Positions 9,133 through 19,500 of a stretch of DNA of 64,000 nucleotides are shown here, one piece after another. The stretch's first letter is position 1, and each line of letters begins with the position of its first letter. A model generated the notes under the pieces. It saw only the letters and a list, made by a program, of their open reading frames with translations, was not told the DNA's origin and searched no databases. Position numbers and translations under genes: made by a program. The DNA lies in contig NZ_CP102950.1 of NCBI RefSeq assembly GCF_024741795.1, forward strand, positions 2,666,001 through 2,730,000, given 5' to 3'. This DNA comes from Arthrobacter sp. CJ23. Lineage in GTDB: Bacteria > Actinomycetota > Actinomycetes > Actinomycetales > Micrococcaceae.

Positions 9133-11754
9133 ATGGCTGAATCAACGCAGGGCACAGACACGCCCGGAACCGCCCCGATCAACGTTCCCGACAAGCCGGC
9201 CCTCGAGGGCCTCGAAGCTGCCCTCACGCAGCGCTGGCTTGCCGAAGGAACCTACAAGTTCAACCCGGAGACCACCCGGGAGCAGGTCTACTCCATCGAC
9301 ACTCCCCCGCCGACGGCGTCGGGTTCGCTCCACGTCGGCCACATGTTCTCCTTCACGCAGACCGACGTCCAGGCCCGCTACATGCGCATGACAGGCAAGA
9401 ACGTCTTCTACCCGATGGGCTGGGACGACAACGGCCTGCCCACCGAGCGCCGCGTGCAGAACTACTACGGTGTCCGCTGCGATCCGGCCATCCCCTACAA
9501 CGCCGCGTACCGCCCGCCGGCGGACCCTGCGAAGAACCAGCGCGACTTCGACGTCGTCTCCCGGCAGAACTTCATCGAGCTCTGCGAGGAACTCGCGGTT
9601 GAGGACGAGAAGGTCTTCGAGAACCTGTTCCAGACCCTGGGCCTGTCCGTCGACTGGAACCTCACGTACCGCACCATCGACGACACGTCCCGTGCGGTGT
9701 CCCAGCGCGCGTTCCTCGCGAACCTGTCCGCCGGCGACGCCTACATGGCCGAAGCCCCCACGCTGTGGGACGTCACCTTCCGCACTGCCGTGGCGCAGGC
9801 CGAACTCGAGGACCGCGAGGTTGCCGGCGCGTACTACCGCTACCCGTTCTTCACCGCCGAGGGCGAGAAGATCTTCGTCGAGACGACCCGCCCGGAACTG
9901 CTCGCCGCGTGTGCCGCCCTGGTGGCAAACCCCGACGACGAGCGCTACCAGCCGCTGTTCGGCAAGACCGTGAAGTCGCCCCTGTTCGATGTTGAGCTCG
10001 AGGTGAAGGCCCACGCGCTCGCCAAGGCGGACAAGGGCTCCGGCATCGCCATGGTCTGCACCTTCGGCGACCTGACCGACGTCACCTGGTGGCGTGAACT
10101 GCAGCTGCCCACCCGCGCCATCATGGGCCGCGACGGCCGCATCATTGCCGACACTCCCGAGTGGATCACCACCGCCGCCGGCAAAGAAGCCTACGCCGCG
10201 ATTGCCGGCAAGACTGCGTTCTCCGCCAAGGAAGCCGTGGTGGAGCTGCTCACCGCTGCAGGCCTGCTGGACGGCGAGCCGAAGAAGATCACCCACCCGG
10301 TGAACTTCTTCGAAAAGGGCGACAAGCCCCTTGAGGTTGTCACCTCCCGCCAGTGGTACATCCGCAACGGCGGCCGCGACGAGGAACGCCGCGAACGCCT
10401 GATCGGCCGTGGCAAGGAAATCAACTTCCACCCCTCCTTCATGCGCTCCCGCTACGAGAACTGGATTGCCGGTCTGAACGGCGACTGGCTGGTCTCCCGC
10501 CAGCGCTTCTTCGGCGTGCCGATCCCCGTCTGGTACCCGCTGGATGCCCAGGGCAACCCGGACTACGACCACCCCGTGCTGCCTTCGGACGAGATGCTCC
10601 CCGTGGACCCGGCCGCCGACGCCGCTCCCGGCTACGACGAAGCCCAGCGCGACAAGCCCAACGGCTTCACGGGCGACGCCGACGTCCTGGACACCTGGGC
10701 CACGTCCTCGCTTACCCCGCAGATCGTGGGCGGCTGGAGCCGCGACGAGGAACTGTTCAGCAAGGTCTACCCCTTCGACCTGCGCCCGCAGGGACACGAC
10801 ATCATCCGCACCTGGCTGTTCTCCTCCGCCGTACGTGCCGATGCCCTGCAGGTCAGCGCGCCCTGGAAGCACGCCGCGATCTCCGGCTGGATCCTGGACC
10901 CGGACCGCAAGAAGATGTCCAAGTCCAAGGGCAACGTGGTTGTCCCCACGGACGTCCTGAACGAGTTCGGCTCCGACGCTGTGCGCTACTGGGCGGCTTC
11001 GGCCAAGCTCGGCGCCGACACGGCCTACGAGATCGCCCAAATGAAGATCGGCCGCCGCCTGGCCATCAAGCTGCTCAACGCCTCCAAGTTCGTGCTGAAC
11101 CTGGGCGCCACCGAGAACTCCGTGGTCTCTGAGGACCTCTCCGTGCTCAGCAACCCCCTGGACCGGGCCCTGCTGGCGCAGCTCTCGGACGTGGTGGCCC
11201 AGTCCACCAAGGCCTTCGAGAACTACGACTACGCCCGTGCACTGCAGATCAGCGAGTCGTTCTTCTGGCAGTTCACCGACGACTACGTCGAGCTCATCAA
11301 GGACCGCGCCTACGGTGCCGCCGGCGAGGCCGAGCAGGCCTCGGTGCTGGCGGCGCTGGCCACCGCGCTGGACTCCCTGCTGCGCCTGTTCGCCCCGTTC
11401 CTGCCCTTCGCCACCGAAGAGGTCTGGAGCTGGTGGCGCACGGGTTCGGTGCACCGCGCCGCCTGGCCGGCAGCGCTGGAAATCGCCGACGGCGACACGA
11501 CGATGCTGGGCACGGTGGGCGTTGCGCTGAGCGGCATCCGCAAGGCCAAGTCCGAGGCCAAGGTCAAGCAGCGCACCGGGGTGCTCTCCGCGACCATCAC
11601 GGCCAACGAGTCCCTCGTGGCCCAGCTCAAGGCGGGCCTCGGCGACCTCAAGGCAGCCGCCAACGCGCAGGAAATCACCCTGCAGTCCGGTGAAGGCGAG
11701 CTGACGGTCAGCGATGTGGTGCTGGCTCCGGCCGAGGAGCCTGGCCAGGCCTAG
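9133..11754 (+). CDS. valS: Valyl-tRNA synthetase
   Basis: Charges tRNA-Val. The 873-residue protein has HIGH as HVGHM near residue 70, the GWDDNGLPTERR segment that follows it, a CP1 editing insertion, and KMSKS as KKMSKSKGNVV near residue 600. The C-terminus contains the anticodon-binding helical domain but only a short tail rather than the long coiled-coil arm of E. coli ValS. The start is supported by coding content only; no strong ribosome site is seen. No T-box precedes it. A hairpin at 11840-11875 terminates the unit. Confidence 0.96.
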   Translation: MAESTQGTDTPGTAPINVPDKPALEGLEAALTQRWLAEGTYKFNPETTREQVYSIDTPPPTASGSLHVGHMFSFTQTDVQARYMRMTGKNVFYPMGWDDNGLPTERRVQNYYGVRCDPAIPYNAAYRPPADPAKNQRDFDVVSRQNFIELCEELAVEDEKVFENLFQTLGLSVDWNLTYRTIDDTSRAVSQRAFLANLSAGDAYMAEAPTLWDVTFRTAVAQAELEDREVAGAYYRYPFFTAEGEKIFVETTRPELLAACAALVANPDDERYQPLFGKTVKSPLFDVELEVKAHALAKADKGSGIAMVCTFGDLTDVTWWRELQLPTRAIMGRDGRIIADTPEWITTAAGKEAYAAIAGKTAFSAKEAVVELLTAAGLLDGEPKKITHPVNFFEKGDKPLEVVTSRQWYIRNGGRDEERRERLIGRGKEINFHPSFMRSRYENWIAGLNGDWLVSRQRFFGVPIPVWYPLDAQGNPDYDHPVLPSDEMLPVDPAADAAPGYDEAQRDKPNGFTGDADVLDTWATSSLTPQIVGGWSRDEELFSKVYPFDLRPQGHDIIRTWLFSSAVRADALQVSAPWKHAAISGWILDPDRKKMSKSKGNVVVPTDVLNEFGSDAVRYWAASAKLGADTAYEIAQMKIGRRLAIKLLNASKFVLNLGATENSVVSEDLSVLSNPLDRALLAQLSDVVAQSTKAFENYDYARALQISESFFWQFTDDYVELIKDRAYGAAGEAEQASVLAALATALDSLLRLFAPFLPFATEEVWSWWRTGSVHRAAWPAALEIADGDTTMLGTVGVALSGIRKAKSEAKVKQRTGVLSATITANESLVAQLKAGLGDLKAAANAQEITLQSGEGELTVSDVVLAPAEEPGQA

Positions 11755-11839
11755 AAGTGGGGCCCGGGACTCCGGGCTGCCCGTGTTCTCCGGCCAGCCC
11801 GGGAGTTTTCGGGTGGCCCGGGCGTTTTCGGGCAAAGGG

Positions 11840-11875
11840 GAAGCCCCATCAGCGTTTTGCCGTTGGTGGGGCTTC
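11840..11875 (+). terminator. valS terminator
   Basis: Stem GAAGCCCCA/TGGGGCTTC with further pairing near a TTTT-containing loop, about 85 nt after the valS stop, followed by GACTTTT. Confidence 0.65.
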
Positions 11876-12074
11876 GACTTTTCGGCTGTCCGGTGACGGC
11901 TTGACAGTCTGGCGGAATCCTTGGAATTTCAGGTCTTCCTACCTCGTCACAGGTAGCTTGCGTCTAACTTTGCCGAAGGCTGCGTTGGATGCATGTCACT
12001 GAATCTTTGGTTTCCGTGTCCCTCTTCTTTCGAAGTGGGTAAGTTCCATTGTGGTCCCGGCCCCAGACATGCGC

Positions 12075-12120
12075 AAGGGCCTTGGGAGAACTACAGTCTT
12101 GTAGTTCTCCCAAGGCCCTT
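12075..12120. repeat. Perfect 21-bp inverted repeat in a gene-poor gap
   Basis: A 21-bp stem with a 4-nt loop (gtct) and no mismatches, followed by TTTT on the plus strand. It lies in the 407-bp gap between valS and the Fpg/Nei gene, about 200 bp beyond the valS terminator. No gene between the two hairpins can be supported, so it is an orphan terminator, the end of an unrecognised small RNA, or a repeat element. Confidence 0.75.
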
Positions 12121-12161
12121 TTGCCGTGTGGTGGTCCAGCCGTGTGTGGCACAGTATGGAT

Positions 12162-13037
12162 ATGCCGGAACTTCCCGAAGTCCTCGGACTCTGCCGCTTC
12201 CTGGACACCCAGCTCCGCGGGACCGAGCTGACGAAGGTGCAGATCACCTCGTTCGCCGTCCTGAAGACGGCCGACCCGCCCTACTCGGCGCTGGAAGGCC
12301 GGACGATTGCCGGCGTCGAGCGCTTCGGAAAGTTCATCAGCCTGGACGCGGACGGACTGTTCTTCGTTTTCCATCTGGCCAAGGCCGGCTGGCTGCGCTA
12401 CACGGAGAGCCCCAGCTCCACGCAGCTCCGGCTCGGCGGAAGCAACATCGCGGCGAGGCTCCTCTTCACCGCCGACAACGGCGCCAGACACATCGGCGTC
12501 GACCTGACCGAGGCGGGCACCAAGAAAAGCCTGGCCGTCCATGTGGTGCGGGATCCCCAACAGGTTCCCGGCATTGCCACGCTGGGGCCAGATCCGCTCG
12601 CTCCGGGCTTCGACGGGGACACACTCGCGGGGATCCTTGCCGGCAGTTCCCAGCAAATCAAGGGACTGCTGCGCAGCCAGAGCGTCATTGCGGGAATCGG
12701 CAACGCCTACAGCGACGAGATCCTGCATGCCGCGAAGATCTCGCCGTTCGCGATCGCCAAATCCCTGGACCAGGACACCGTGCACAGGCTCCACGAGGCT
12801 CTCGTCAATGTGCTGGAGACGGCGGTGCAGGCGACAACCGGCAAGACCTCCGGCGACCTGAAGGACGTCAAGCGGAGCAACTTCCGCGTCCATGCGCGCA
12901 CCGGGCTGCCGTGCCCGGTCTGCGGGGACACCGTCAGGGAGGTGTCCTTCGCGGACACCTCCCTGCAGTACTGCCCCACGTGCCAGACGAACGGGAAAAT
13001 CCTTGCGGACCGCCGGACGTCCCGGTTCCTCAAGTAG
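12162..13037 (+). CDS. Fpg/Nei family DNA glycosylase
   Basis: Excises oxidised bases and cleaves the abasic site. The 291-residue protein begins MPELPEV, giving the catalytic Pro2 and Glu3. Glycine-rich GKFISL contains the family's beta-elimination lysine. The helix-two-turn-helix segment lies around GIGNAYSDEIL, and a C-terminal zinc finger has two CxxC pairs (CPVC near residue 249 and CPTC near 271). ATG at 12162 is chosen over an upstream in-frame GTG because Pro2 must follow the initiator. This is one of two Fpg/Nei proteins in the window; the other is at 18595-19500. Whether it prefers 8-oxoguanine or pyrimidine lesions is not clear. Confidence 0.9.
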   Translation: MPELPEVLGLCRFLDTQLRGTELTKVQITSFAVLKTADPPYSALEGRTIAGVERFGKFISLDADGLFFVFHLAKAGWLRYTESPSSTQLRLGGSNIAARLLFTADNGARHIGVDLTEAGTKKSLAVHVVRDPQQVPGIATLGPDPLAPGFDGDTLAGILAGSSQQIKGLLRSQSVIAGIGNAYSDEILHAAKISPFAIAKSLDQDTVHRLHEALVNVLETAVQATTGKTSGDLKDVKRSNFRVHARTGLPCPVCGDTVREVSFADTSLQYCPTCQTNGKILADRRTSRFLK

Positions 13038-13060
13038 CGCCGGCTGGCTGCCTGCGGGGG

Positions 13061-13675
13061 TTAGTTGAATTCAGGCTTCTCGGTGCGGCTGCGCTTGAGT
13101 TCAAAGAAGTGCGGGTAGCCGGCCAGCGTGACGGCGGCGTCCCAGATCCGGCCGGCCTCTTCGCCGCGCGGGATGCGGGTGAGCACCGGTCCGAAGAACG
13201 CCGTGCCGTTGACAGCAACCACGGGGGTTCCGACGTCCTGGCCCACCAGGGAGATGCCGGCCTCGTGGCTGGCACGCAGCTTGGCGTCGAATTCATCGGA
13301 CTCTGCATGGCGGGCCAGTTCGGCCGGAAGCCCGGTCTCGGCCAGGGCCTTGGCGATGACGGCGGTGAAGTCCTTGGTGCCGTCGTGGTGGATCTGGGTT
13401 CCCATGGAATCGTACAGGGGCTTGACGAACTGGCTGCCGTGGAGCTCCTGGGCGGCGATGATGACGCGGACGGGACCCCAGCCGATGTCCATCTTTTCGC
13501 GGTACTCTGCCGGTAATTCGCGTCCCTCGTTGAGGACGGACAGGCTCATGACGTGCCACTCGGTCTCAATACCACGGACGTCCTCCACTTCGCCGATCCA
13601 GCGGGACGTCACCCACGCGAACGGGCACATCGGGTCGAACCAGAAATCGGCCTTGTTGGCGGTCAGCTCGGGCAC
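13061..13675 (-). CDS. Rv2466c-like thioredoxin-fold protein (mycothiol-linked nitroreductase family)
   Basis: A 204-residue DsbA-like thioredoxin-fold protein. Alignment from memory with Mycobacterium Rv2466c, a mycothiol-dependent reductase, is clear along its length: ADFWFDPMCPFAW near residue 10-21, WGPVRV near 67, DVGTPVVAVNG, and FFGPVLTRIPRGEEAG. Rv2466c has CPWC at the active site. Here the second cysteine is replaced by Ala20, leaving only Cys17. A monothiol mechanism using mycothiol is therefore likely. It lies between the Fpg/Nei gene and clpX and is transcribed with clpX's orientation, 80 nt downstream of it. Confidence 0.85.
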   Translation of the reverse strand: MPELTANKADFWFDPMCPFAWVTSRWIGEVEDVRGIETEWHVMSLSVLNEGRELPAEYREKMDIGWGPVRVIIAAQELHGSQFVKPLYDSMGTQIHHDGTKDFTAVIAKALAETGLPAELARHAESDEFDAKLRASHEAGISLVGQDVGTPVVAVNGTAFFGPVLTRIPRGEEAGRIWDAAVTLAGYPHFFELKRSRTEKPEFN

Positions 13676-13755
13676 AGGGAACTCCTCGGTAGTACGTCAG
13701 GGGGCGCAGGCATGCGGACGGTCGTGAGTCCGCCACCGATTATGCCAACCGGGGC

Positions 13756-15045
<1,290 letters not shown>

Positions 15046-15175
15046 GTGTGAATCCCTTCGTTTCAAGCGGGTGGGGCGGCTGCGCCTGCGCCCAGATGCA
15101 CGGCGCGGCCGCGGGGTGGCACCACCGTGACAACTTCCACTCTAGGTCACAATGGGCGCCTTGGGTTGAAACAGA

Positions 15176-15214
15176 ACGCCGATGCGGTCCATATTTCGTG
15201 AACCGCACCGGCGT
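15176..15214 (-). terminator. clpP2 terminator
   Basis: Stem ACGCCG/CGGCGT continued by TGCGGT/ACCGCA, beginning 13 nt after the clpP2 stop and followed on the minus strand by CTGTTTC. It separates clpP1P2 from clpX. Confidence 0.6.
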
Positions 15215-15226
15215 CGTTGGTGCAAG

Positions 15227-15892
15227 CTAGCGGCTGATCGCCTGGGGCTTGATCTTGCGGGAGTCAAGCACCTGGTCGATCAGGCCGTAGTCCATGGCCT
15301 CGGCGGCCGTGAGGATCTTGTCACGCTCGATGTCGTTGTTGACCTGCTCGGACGTGCGGCCCGAGTGGTGTGCCAACGTGTCCTCAAGCCAGGAGCGCAT
15401 GCGCATGACTTCGGCAGCCTGGATCTCAAGGTCCGAGGCCTGGCCACCCTGGCCGCCGGAGAGGGCCGGCTGGTGGATCAGGACGCGTGCATTCGGCAGT
15501 GCGAGGCGCTTGCCGGGGGTTCCGGCCGCGAGCAGCACGGCGGCGGCGCTTGCCGCCTGGCCCAGGCACACGGTCTGGATCTCGGGGCGGATGTACTGCA
15601 TGGTGTCGTAGATCGCCGTCATGGCGGTGAAGGAGCCGCCCGGCGAGTTGATGTACAGCGTGATGTCGCGGTCCGGGTCGGTGGACTCGAGCACCAGCAG
15701 CTGGGCCATGACGTCGTCGGCCGAGGCGTCGTCCACCTGGACACCCAGGAAGATGATGCGGTCTTCGAACAGCTTGGTGTACGGGTCCTGGCGCTTGAAG
15801 CCGTAGGGCGTGCGCTCTTCGAACTGCGGCAGGACGTAGCGGCTGGACGGGAGGTTACCGGCAGACCATCCGAAGTTGTAGTTCATGTTCAT
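15227..15892 (-). CDS. clpP2: ATP-dependent Clp protease proteolytic subunit (ClpP2-type)
   Basis: Second ClpP of the actinobacterial pair; forms a mixed tetradecamer with ClpP1. The 221-residue protein has catalytic Ser115 in [11 protein letters not shown], His140 in LIHQP and an Asp in the NNDIERD segment. The AASAAA variant instead of AASMG matches mycobacterial ClpP2. It starts 31 nt after clpP1 and should be cotranscribed with it. Confidence 0.95.
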   Translation of the reverse strand: MNMNYNFGWSAGNLPSSRYVLPQFEERTPYGFKRQDPYTKLFEDRIIFLGVQVDDASADDVMAQLLVLESTDPDRDITLYINSPGGSFTAMTAIYDTMQYIRPEIQTVCLGQAASAAAVLLAAGTPGKRLALPNARVLIHQPALSGGQGGQASDLEIQAAEVMRMRSWLEDTLAHHSGRTSEQVNNDIERDKILTAAEAMDYGLIDQVLDSRKIKPQAISR

Positions 15893-15923
15893 TGCTCCTG
15901 GTATCAGTGGTTCTTGGTGCCGG

Positions 15924-16562
15924 TTAGTTCGAGGAGTTCGAGGCGTTCTGGGTTCCGCCGCCGCCGGCGACGGATCCTGCGTGGGCCGAGATCTTGTCGA
16001 AGAAGCCGTATTCGAGTGCCTCGGTGGCCGTGAACCACTTGTCGCGGTCGTTGTCCTTGAGGATGGTCTCCACGGTCTGGCCGGTCTGTTCAGCCGTCAG
16101 CTCTGCCATGACTTTCTTCATGTGCAGGATGAGCTCTGCCTGGATCTTGATGTCCGAGGCGGTGCCGCCGATGCCGCCGGAAGGCTGGTGCATCAGGATG
16201 CGGGCGTTGGGCGTTGCGTAGCGCTTGCCCTTGGTGCCGGAGGACAGCAGGAACTGGCCCATGGAGGCTGCCAGGCCGGTGGCCACAGTGACGACATCGT
16301 TCGGGATGAACTGCATTGTGTCGTAGATGGCCATGCCTGCCGTGACGGAGCCGCCCGGAGAGTTGATGTACAGGTAGATGTCCTTGTCCGGGTCTTCGGC
16401 CGAGAGCAGGAGGAGCTGGGAGCAAATGGCGTTGGCGTTCTCGTCACGAACTTCTGAGCCGAGCCAGATAATGCGCTCTTTCAGCAGGCGGTTGTAGATG
16501 TAGTTGTCCTGGGCTGCCGGATCGACAGTTGCCATCCGGGGAGCCGCTGCGTGCTGTGACAT
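15924..16562 (-). CDS. clpP1: ATP-dependent Clp protease proteolytic subunit (ClpP1-type)
   Basis: First gene of the clpP1P2 operon. The 212-residue serine protease has catalytic Ser100 in [11 protein letters not shown], His125 in LMHQP and an Asp in NDRDKW. Its ATG follows the ribosome site GAGAGG. A sequence fitting the ClgR box lies about 100 nt upstream, suggesting induction under proteotoxic stress. Trigger factor is encoded upstream on the same strand, beyond a terminator. Confidence 0.95.
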   Translation of the reverse strand: MSQHAAAPRMATVDPAAQDNYIYNRLLKERIIWLGSEVRDENANAICSQLLLLSAEDPDKDIYLYINSPGGSVTAGMAIYDTMQFIPNDVVTVATGLAASMGQFLLSSGTKGKRYATPNARILMHQPSGGIGGTASDIKIQAELILHMKKVMAELTAEQTGQTVETILKDNDRDKWFTATEALEYGFFDKISAHAGSVAGGGGTQNASNSSN

Positions 16563-16658
16563 AAGTACTTACCTCTCGCTGGTGCCAGTGACATCACTGA
16601 ACTTCACTACTTGGACACTAACCGTTTTCGAAGGCGATTTGTTCTCCGGAATCGCGCT

Positions 16659-16672
16659 GTTCGCTGTCGGCG
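16659..16672 (-). promoter_or_regulatory. Putative ClgR box upstream of clpP1P2
   Basis: GTTCGC-N5-GCG, the consensus I recall for the actinobacterial activator ClgR, lies 97 nt before the clpP1 start. The clgR gene is not in the window. Confidence 0.45.
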
Positions 16673-16721
16673 CACGATTGCGGAACCGCTCCGGAGCGCC
16701 GCCATTGCGGCGTTAAAGCAA

Positions 16722-16753
16722 GCCGCCCCCGGATCCACGGATCCGGGGGCGGC
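16722..16753 (-). terminator. tig terminator
   Basis: A 15-bp perfect stem (GCCGCCCCCGGATCC and its complement) with a 2-nt loop, 11 nt after the tig stop, followed on the minus strand by TTGCTTTAA. Confidence 0.8.
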
Positions 16754-16764
16754 AGGCGGTGCTG

Positions 16765-18153
16765 CTAGAACTTCACGGCTGCGGGATCGTCGCTGGCGAC
16801 GGTCTCTGCTTCTTCTGCTTCTTCTGCTTCTTCGACAGCGGGAGCCTCTTCAGCTGCCTCACCGGCGGGGCGGACGAAGTCGCTCAGGTCGACCTTGTTG
16901 CCCTCGGAGTCGACAACCTCTGCCTGGCCCAGGACCACGGCCAGAGCCTTGCGGCGGCGGACCTCGGAAACCATCATGGGAACCTGGCCGCTCTGATCGA
17001 TGATCTGCGCGAACTGGTTCGGGTCCATGCCGTACTGGCTGGCGGTGGTGACGATGTAGTCGATCAGCTCGCTCTGGCTGACGTTGACTTCTTCCTTGTC
17101 CGCGATGGCGTCCAGGATGACTTCGTTCTGGAAGGCGCGCTCGGTGTTGGCCTTGACCTCGGCGCGGTGCTCCTCGGTGTCGTGGTCACCTTCGCCGTGG
17201 GCGTTCTCCGGGGAGAAGTGCGCTTCGATCTGCTCGGCAACGACGGAGTCCGGCACGGGAACCTCGACGAGCTCAACGAGCTTGTCCAGGACCTTGTCGC
17301 GGGCCTCGACGCCCTGGCCGACAACCTTGGACTCGGCAGCCTGCTTGGCGAGGTCTTCGCGCAGTTCGGCAAGGGTGTCGAACTCGGAAGCCAGCTGGGC
17401 GAAGTCGTCGTTGGCCTCGGGAAGCTCGCGCTCCTTGACGGCCTTGACAACAACCTTGACCTGGGCTGCTTCGCCGGCGTGGTCGCCGCCCACCAGTGTG
17501 GTGTCGAAGATTGCCTCTTCATCGGCAGAGAGGCCGGAAACTGCCTCGTCGAGGCCTTCCAGCATGGTGCCGGCACCAACCTGGTAGGACAGACCGGTTG
17601 CGGAGTCGATGTCAGCGCCATCGATCGTGGCGGTGATGTCGATCGTGAGGAAGTCGTCGTTCTTGGCGGGACGCTCGACGGTCTTGAGCGTGCCGAAGCG
17701 GCCGCGCAGTTCGTCAAGGGCCTTGTCGACGTCGGCGTCGGAGGACTCGGCTGCAGCAACCTCGACCTTGATGCCGGCGTAGTCCGGGAGTTCGATTTCC
17801 GGACGGACGTCGATCTCGACCTGGAACTTGAGCTCGCCATCGGTTGCGGACGGGTCCGGAACCTCGGTGATCTCGACCTCGGGACGGCTCAGCGGGCGAA
17901 CGCCGGTTTCCTGGACAGCGGCCTGGTACCAGCCGTTGAGGCCATCGTTGATGGCGGTTTCCAGAACGTAGCCGCGGCCGACGCGCTGGTCGATCAGCTT
18001 GGTGGGAACCTTGCCCTTGCGGAATCCGGGGACCTGGATCTGCGAAGCAACGGTCTTGTAAGCGGCATCGATGCTCGGCTTCAGTTCCTCAAAGGGAACC
18101 TCAACGTTGAGCTTGACCCGCGTGGCGGTGAGGTTCTCGACAGCGCTCTTCAC
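16765..18153 (-). CDS. tig: Trigger factor
   Basis: Ribosome-bound chaperone and peptidyl-prolyl isomerase. The 462-residue protein has the N-terminal ribosome-binding segment with GFRKGKVP (about residues 43-50), which carries the family's ribosome-docking signature, then the FKBP-type domain and the long helical C-terminal substrate-binding part. It ends in an acidic, Glu/Ala-rich tail common in Actinobacteria. Upstream of clpP1P2X, as in most bacteria, but closed off by its own terminator. Confidence 0.95.
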   Translation of the reverse strand: MKSAVENLTATRVKLNVEVPFEELKPSIDAAYKTVASQIQVPGFRKGKVPTKLIDQRVGRGYVLETAINDGLNGWYQAAVQETGVRPLSRPEVEITEVPDPSATDGELKFQVEIDVRPEIELPDYAGIKVEVAAAESSDADVDKALDELRGRFGTLKTVERPAKNDDFLTIDITATIDGADIDSATGLSYQVGAGTMLEGLDEAVSGLSADEEAIFDTTLVGGDHAGEAAQVKVVVKAVKERELPEANDDFAQLASEFDTLAELREDLAKQAAESKVVGQGVEARDKVLDKLVELVEVPVPDSVVAEQIEAHFSPENAHGEGDHDTEEHRAEVKANTERAFQNEVILDAIADKEEVNVSQSELIDYIVTTASQYGMDPNQFAQIIDQSGQVPMMVSEVRRRKALAVVLGQAEVVDSEGNKVDLSDFVRPAGEAAEEAPAVEEAEEAEEAETVASDDPAAVKF

Positions 18154-18222
18154 AGTCTAAGTACTCCTGGTTTTGTGGGTATGGGGTTCTGCTGTTTTCC
18201 GGATCGGAACACATGCACAGAG

Positions 18223-18297
18223 TCGGGGTGACAGGATTTGAACCTGCGACTTCCTGCTCCCAAAGCAGGCGCTCTAGCCAAGCTGAGCTACACCCCG
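18223..18297 (-). tRNA. tRNA-Pro (anticodon TGG)
   Basis: Read on the minus strand, a full cloverleaf is visible: 7-bp acceptor CGGGGTG/CACCCCG, D arm GCTCAGCTTGG, anticodon arm CCTGC-TTTGGGA-GCAGG with TGG, and T arm with GGTTCAAATCC. The discriminator is A; CCA is not encoded. Confidence 0.95.
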
Positions 18298-18440
18298 TGA
18301 ATGCACAGGACAGTCTACGGGCAAGCAAGCCGCGAATGCACATTTGACAGCTGCAGCCGAATTCGGTTTAGTTATACCCGGCTTCAACAGCCGCCGGAAA
18401 GACCACAGGAACGCCTCCATGGCGCCATGCGGTTGACCCC

Positions 18441-18514
18441 GGGGACGTAGCTTAATGGTAAAGCCTCAGTCTTCCAAACTGATTACGCGGGTTCGATTCC
18501 CGTCGTCCCCTCCA
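18441..18514 (+). tRNA. tRNA-Gly (anticodon TCC)
   Basis: Acceptor GGGGACG/CGTCCCC, anticodon arm CAGT-CTTCCAA-ACTG with TCC, T loop GGTTCGATTCC. The 3' CCA is encoded (18512-18514). Confidence 0.95.
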
Positions 18515-18516
18515 CG

Positions 18517-18547
18517 AAGAAGGGCCCCTCAGCGAGGGGCCCTTCTT
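18517..18547. terminator. Terminator between tRNA-Gly and nei
   Basis: A 14-bp perfect stem AAGAAGGGCCCCTC/GAGGGGCCCTTCTT with a 3-nt loop directly after the tRNA; it can serve both convergent units. Confidence 0.8.
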
Positions 18548-18594
18548 GCGTTTGGCCCTCAATTCCGGCAGCCCGCTCAGTTCTGGCAGCCCGC

Positions 18595-19500
18595 TCAGTT
18601 CTGGCAGCCAGGGCACCAGTACAGTTTGCGCGCCCCGATCTCGGTCAGGCCCACCGCCGTCCCGCAACTGCGGCAGGGCTGGCCATGCCGCTTGTACACA
18701 TAGTGGGCCTCGTCGTCGTGGGGTACGTCCGTTCCGGCACCTTCCGTTCCGGTGCTCCACAGCTCCCGGGGCGTCGTAACAATCCGGCCGTCCCGGACAC
18801 CGTCGGACATGGCCAGGACCGCGTCATCCCAGATGCGCTCCGCCGTTCCGGCGTCGATTGCGGTCCCCGGCGTCCACGGATCCACGCCCTGCCGGAACAG
18901 GATTTCGGCCCGGTAGATGTTCCCGACGCCGGCCAGGACGGCCTGGTCCATCAGCAGCAGCGCGACGGCGGTCTTGCGGCGGCGGAGGCGCCGCACGAAT
19001 TCATCCCGGTCGCCCGGGACGTTGCGCAGCGGGTCCGGTCCGAGCCGGTCCAGCACGGCCTGCGCCTCGGCTTCGGTGGTGGCGGCGCAGGTGGTGGCCC
19101 CGCGCAGATCGGCCCAGCCATGGTCCGAGACCAGCCGGACCCGGACGGCCCCGACGGGTTCGGGCGGGCCCTGGTAGGAGCCCCCGCCGATGTCCTCGGA
19201 GGCCGCTTCGCGTTCGCCGATCCGCCGCGGAGCGCCGATGCTTGAGGCGCCGCGGAAGGACCCGTCCCCGCCGAAGTTCCAGGCGCCGTAGAGGCCCAGG
19301 TGGACGTGGAGGATGAGTCCATGGTCGAAGCGCAGGAACATCTGCTTGCCATGGGCCATGGCCTCCACCATGGTGTGCCCGCTGAGCAGGCCGGCGCCGG
19401 CGGTGAACCGCCCCTGCGGGCTGGAAACGTCCAGCCGCCGGCCGCCGAATACGTCCTGGAACTGCCGTGCCAGGCGGTGTACGGAATGCCCTTCAGGCAC
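18595..19500 (-). CDS. nei: Endonuclease VIII-like DNA glycosylase (Nei)
   Basis: Removes oxidised pyrimidines and nicks at the abasic site. The 301-residue protein begins MPEGHSVHRLAR, the Nei-type start with catalytic Pro2-Glu3. It contains HGKQMFLRF with the beta-region lysine, the helix-turn segment GVGNIYRAEILF, and a C-terminal zinc finger with CRSC and CPGC pairs. The start is GTG at 19500, whose first base is the last base of the rpiB stop (TAGTG), so the two genes are translationally coupled. The coupling with a pentose-phosphate enzyme is unexplained. Confidence 0.92.
   Translation of the reverse strand: MPEGHSVHRLARQFQDVFGGRRLDVSSPQGRFTAGAGLLSGHTMVEAMAHGKQMFLRFDHGLILHVHLGLYGAWNFGGDGSFRGASSIGAPRRIGEREAASEDIGGGSYQGPPEPVGAVRVRLVSDHGWADLRGATTCAATTEAEAQAVLDRLGPDPLRNVPGDRDEFVRRLRRRKTAVALLLMDQAVLAGVGNIYRAEILFRQGVDPWTPGTAIDAGTAERIWDDAVLAMSDGVRDGRIVTTPRELWSTGTEGAGTDVPHDDEAHYVYKRHGQPCRSCGTAVGLTEIGARKLYWCPGCQN

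Noticed and set aside
9142..11835. An 897-codon open frame antisense to valS
   Set aside because: The composition is Gly/Val/Arg/His-rich without domain motifs; valS is clearly the gene.
11964..12893. A 309-codon minus-strand frame
   Set aside because: It is antisense to the Fpg/Nei gene and covers the 21-bp hairpin; no motif supports it.
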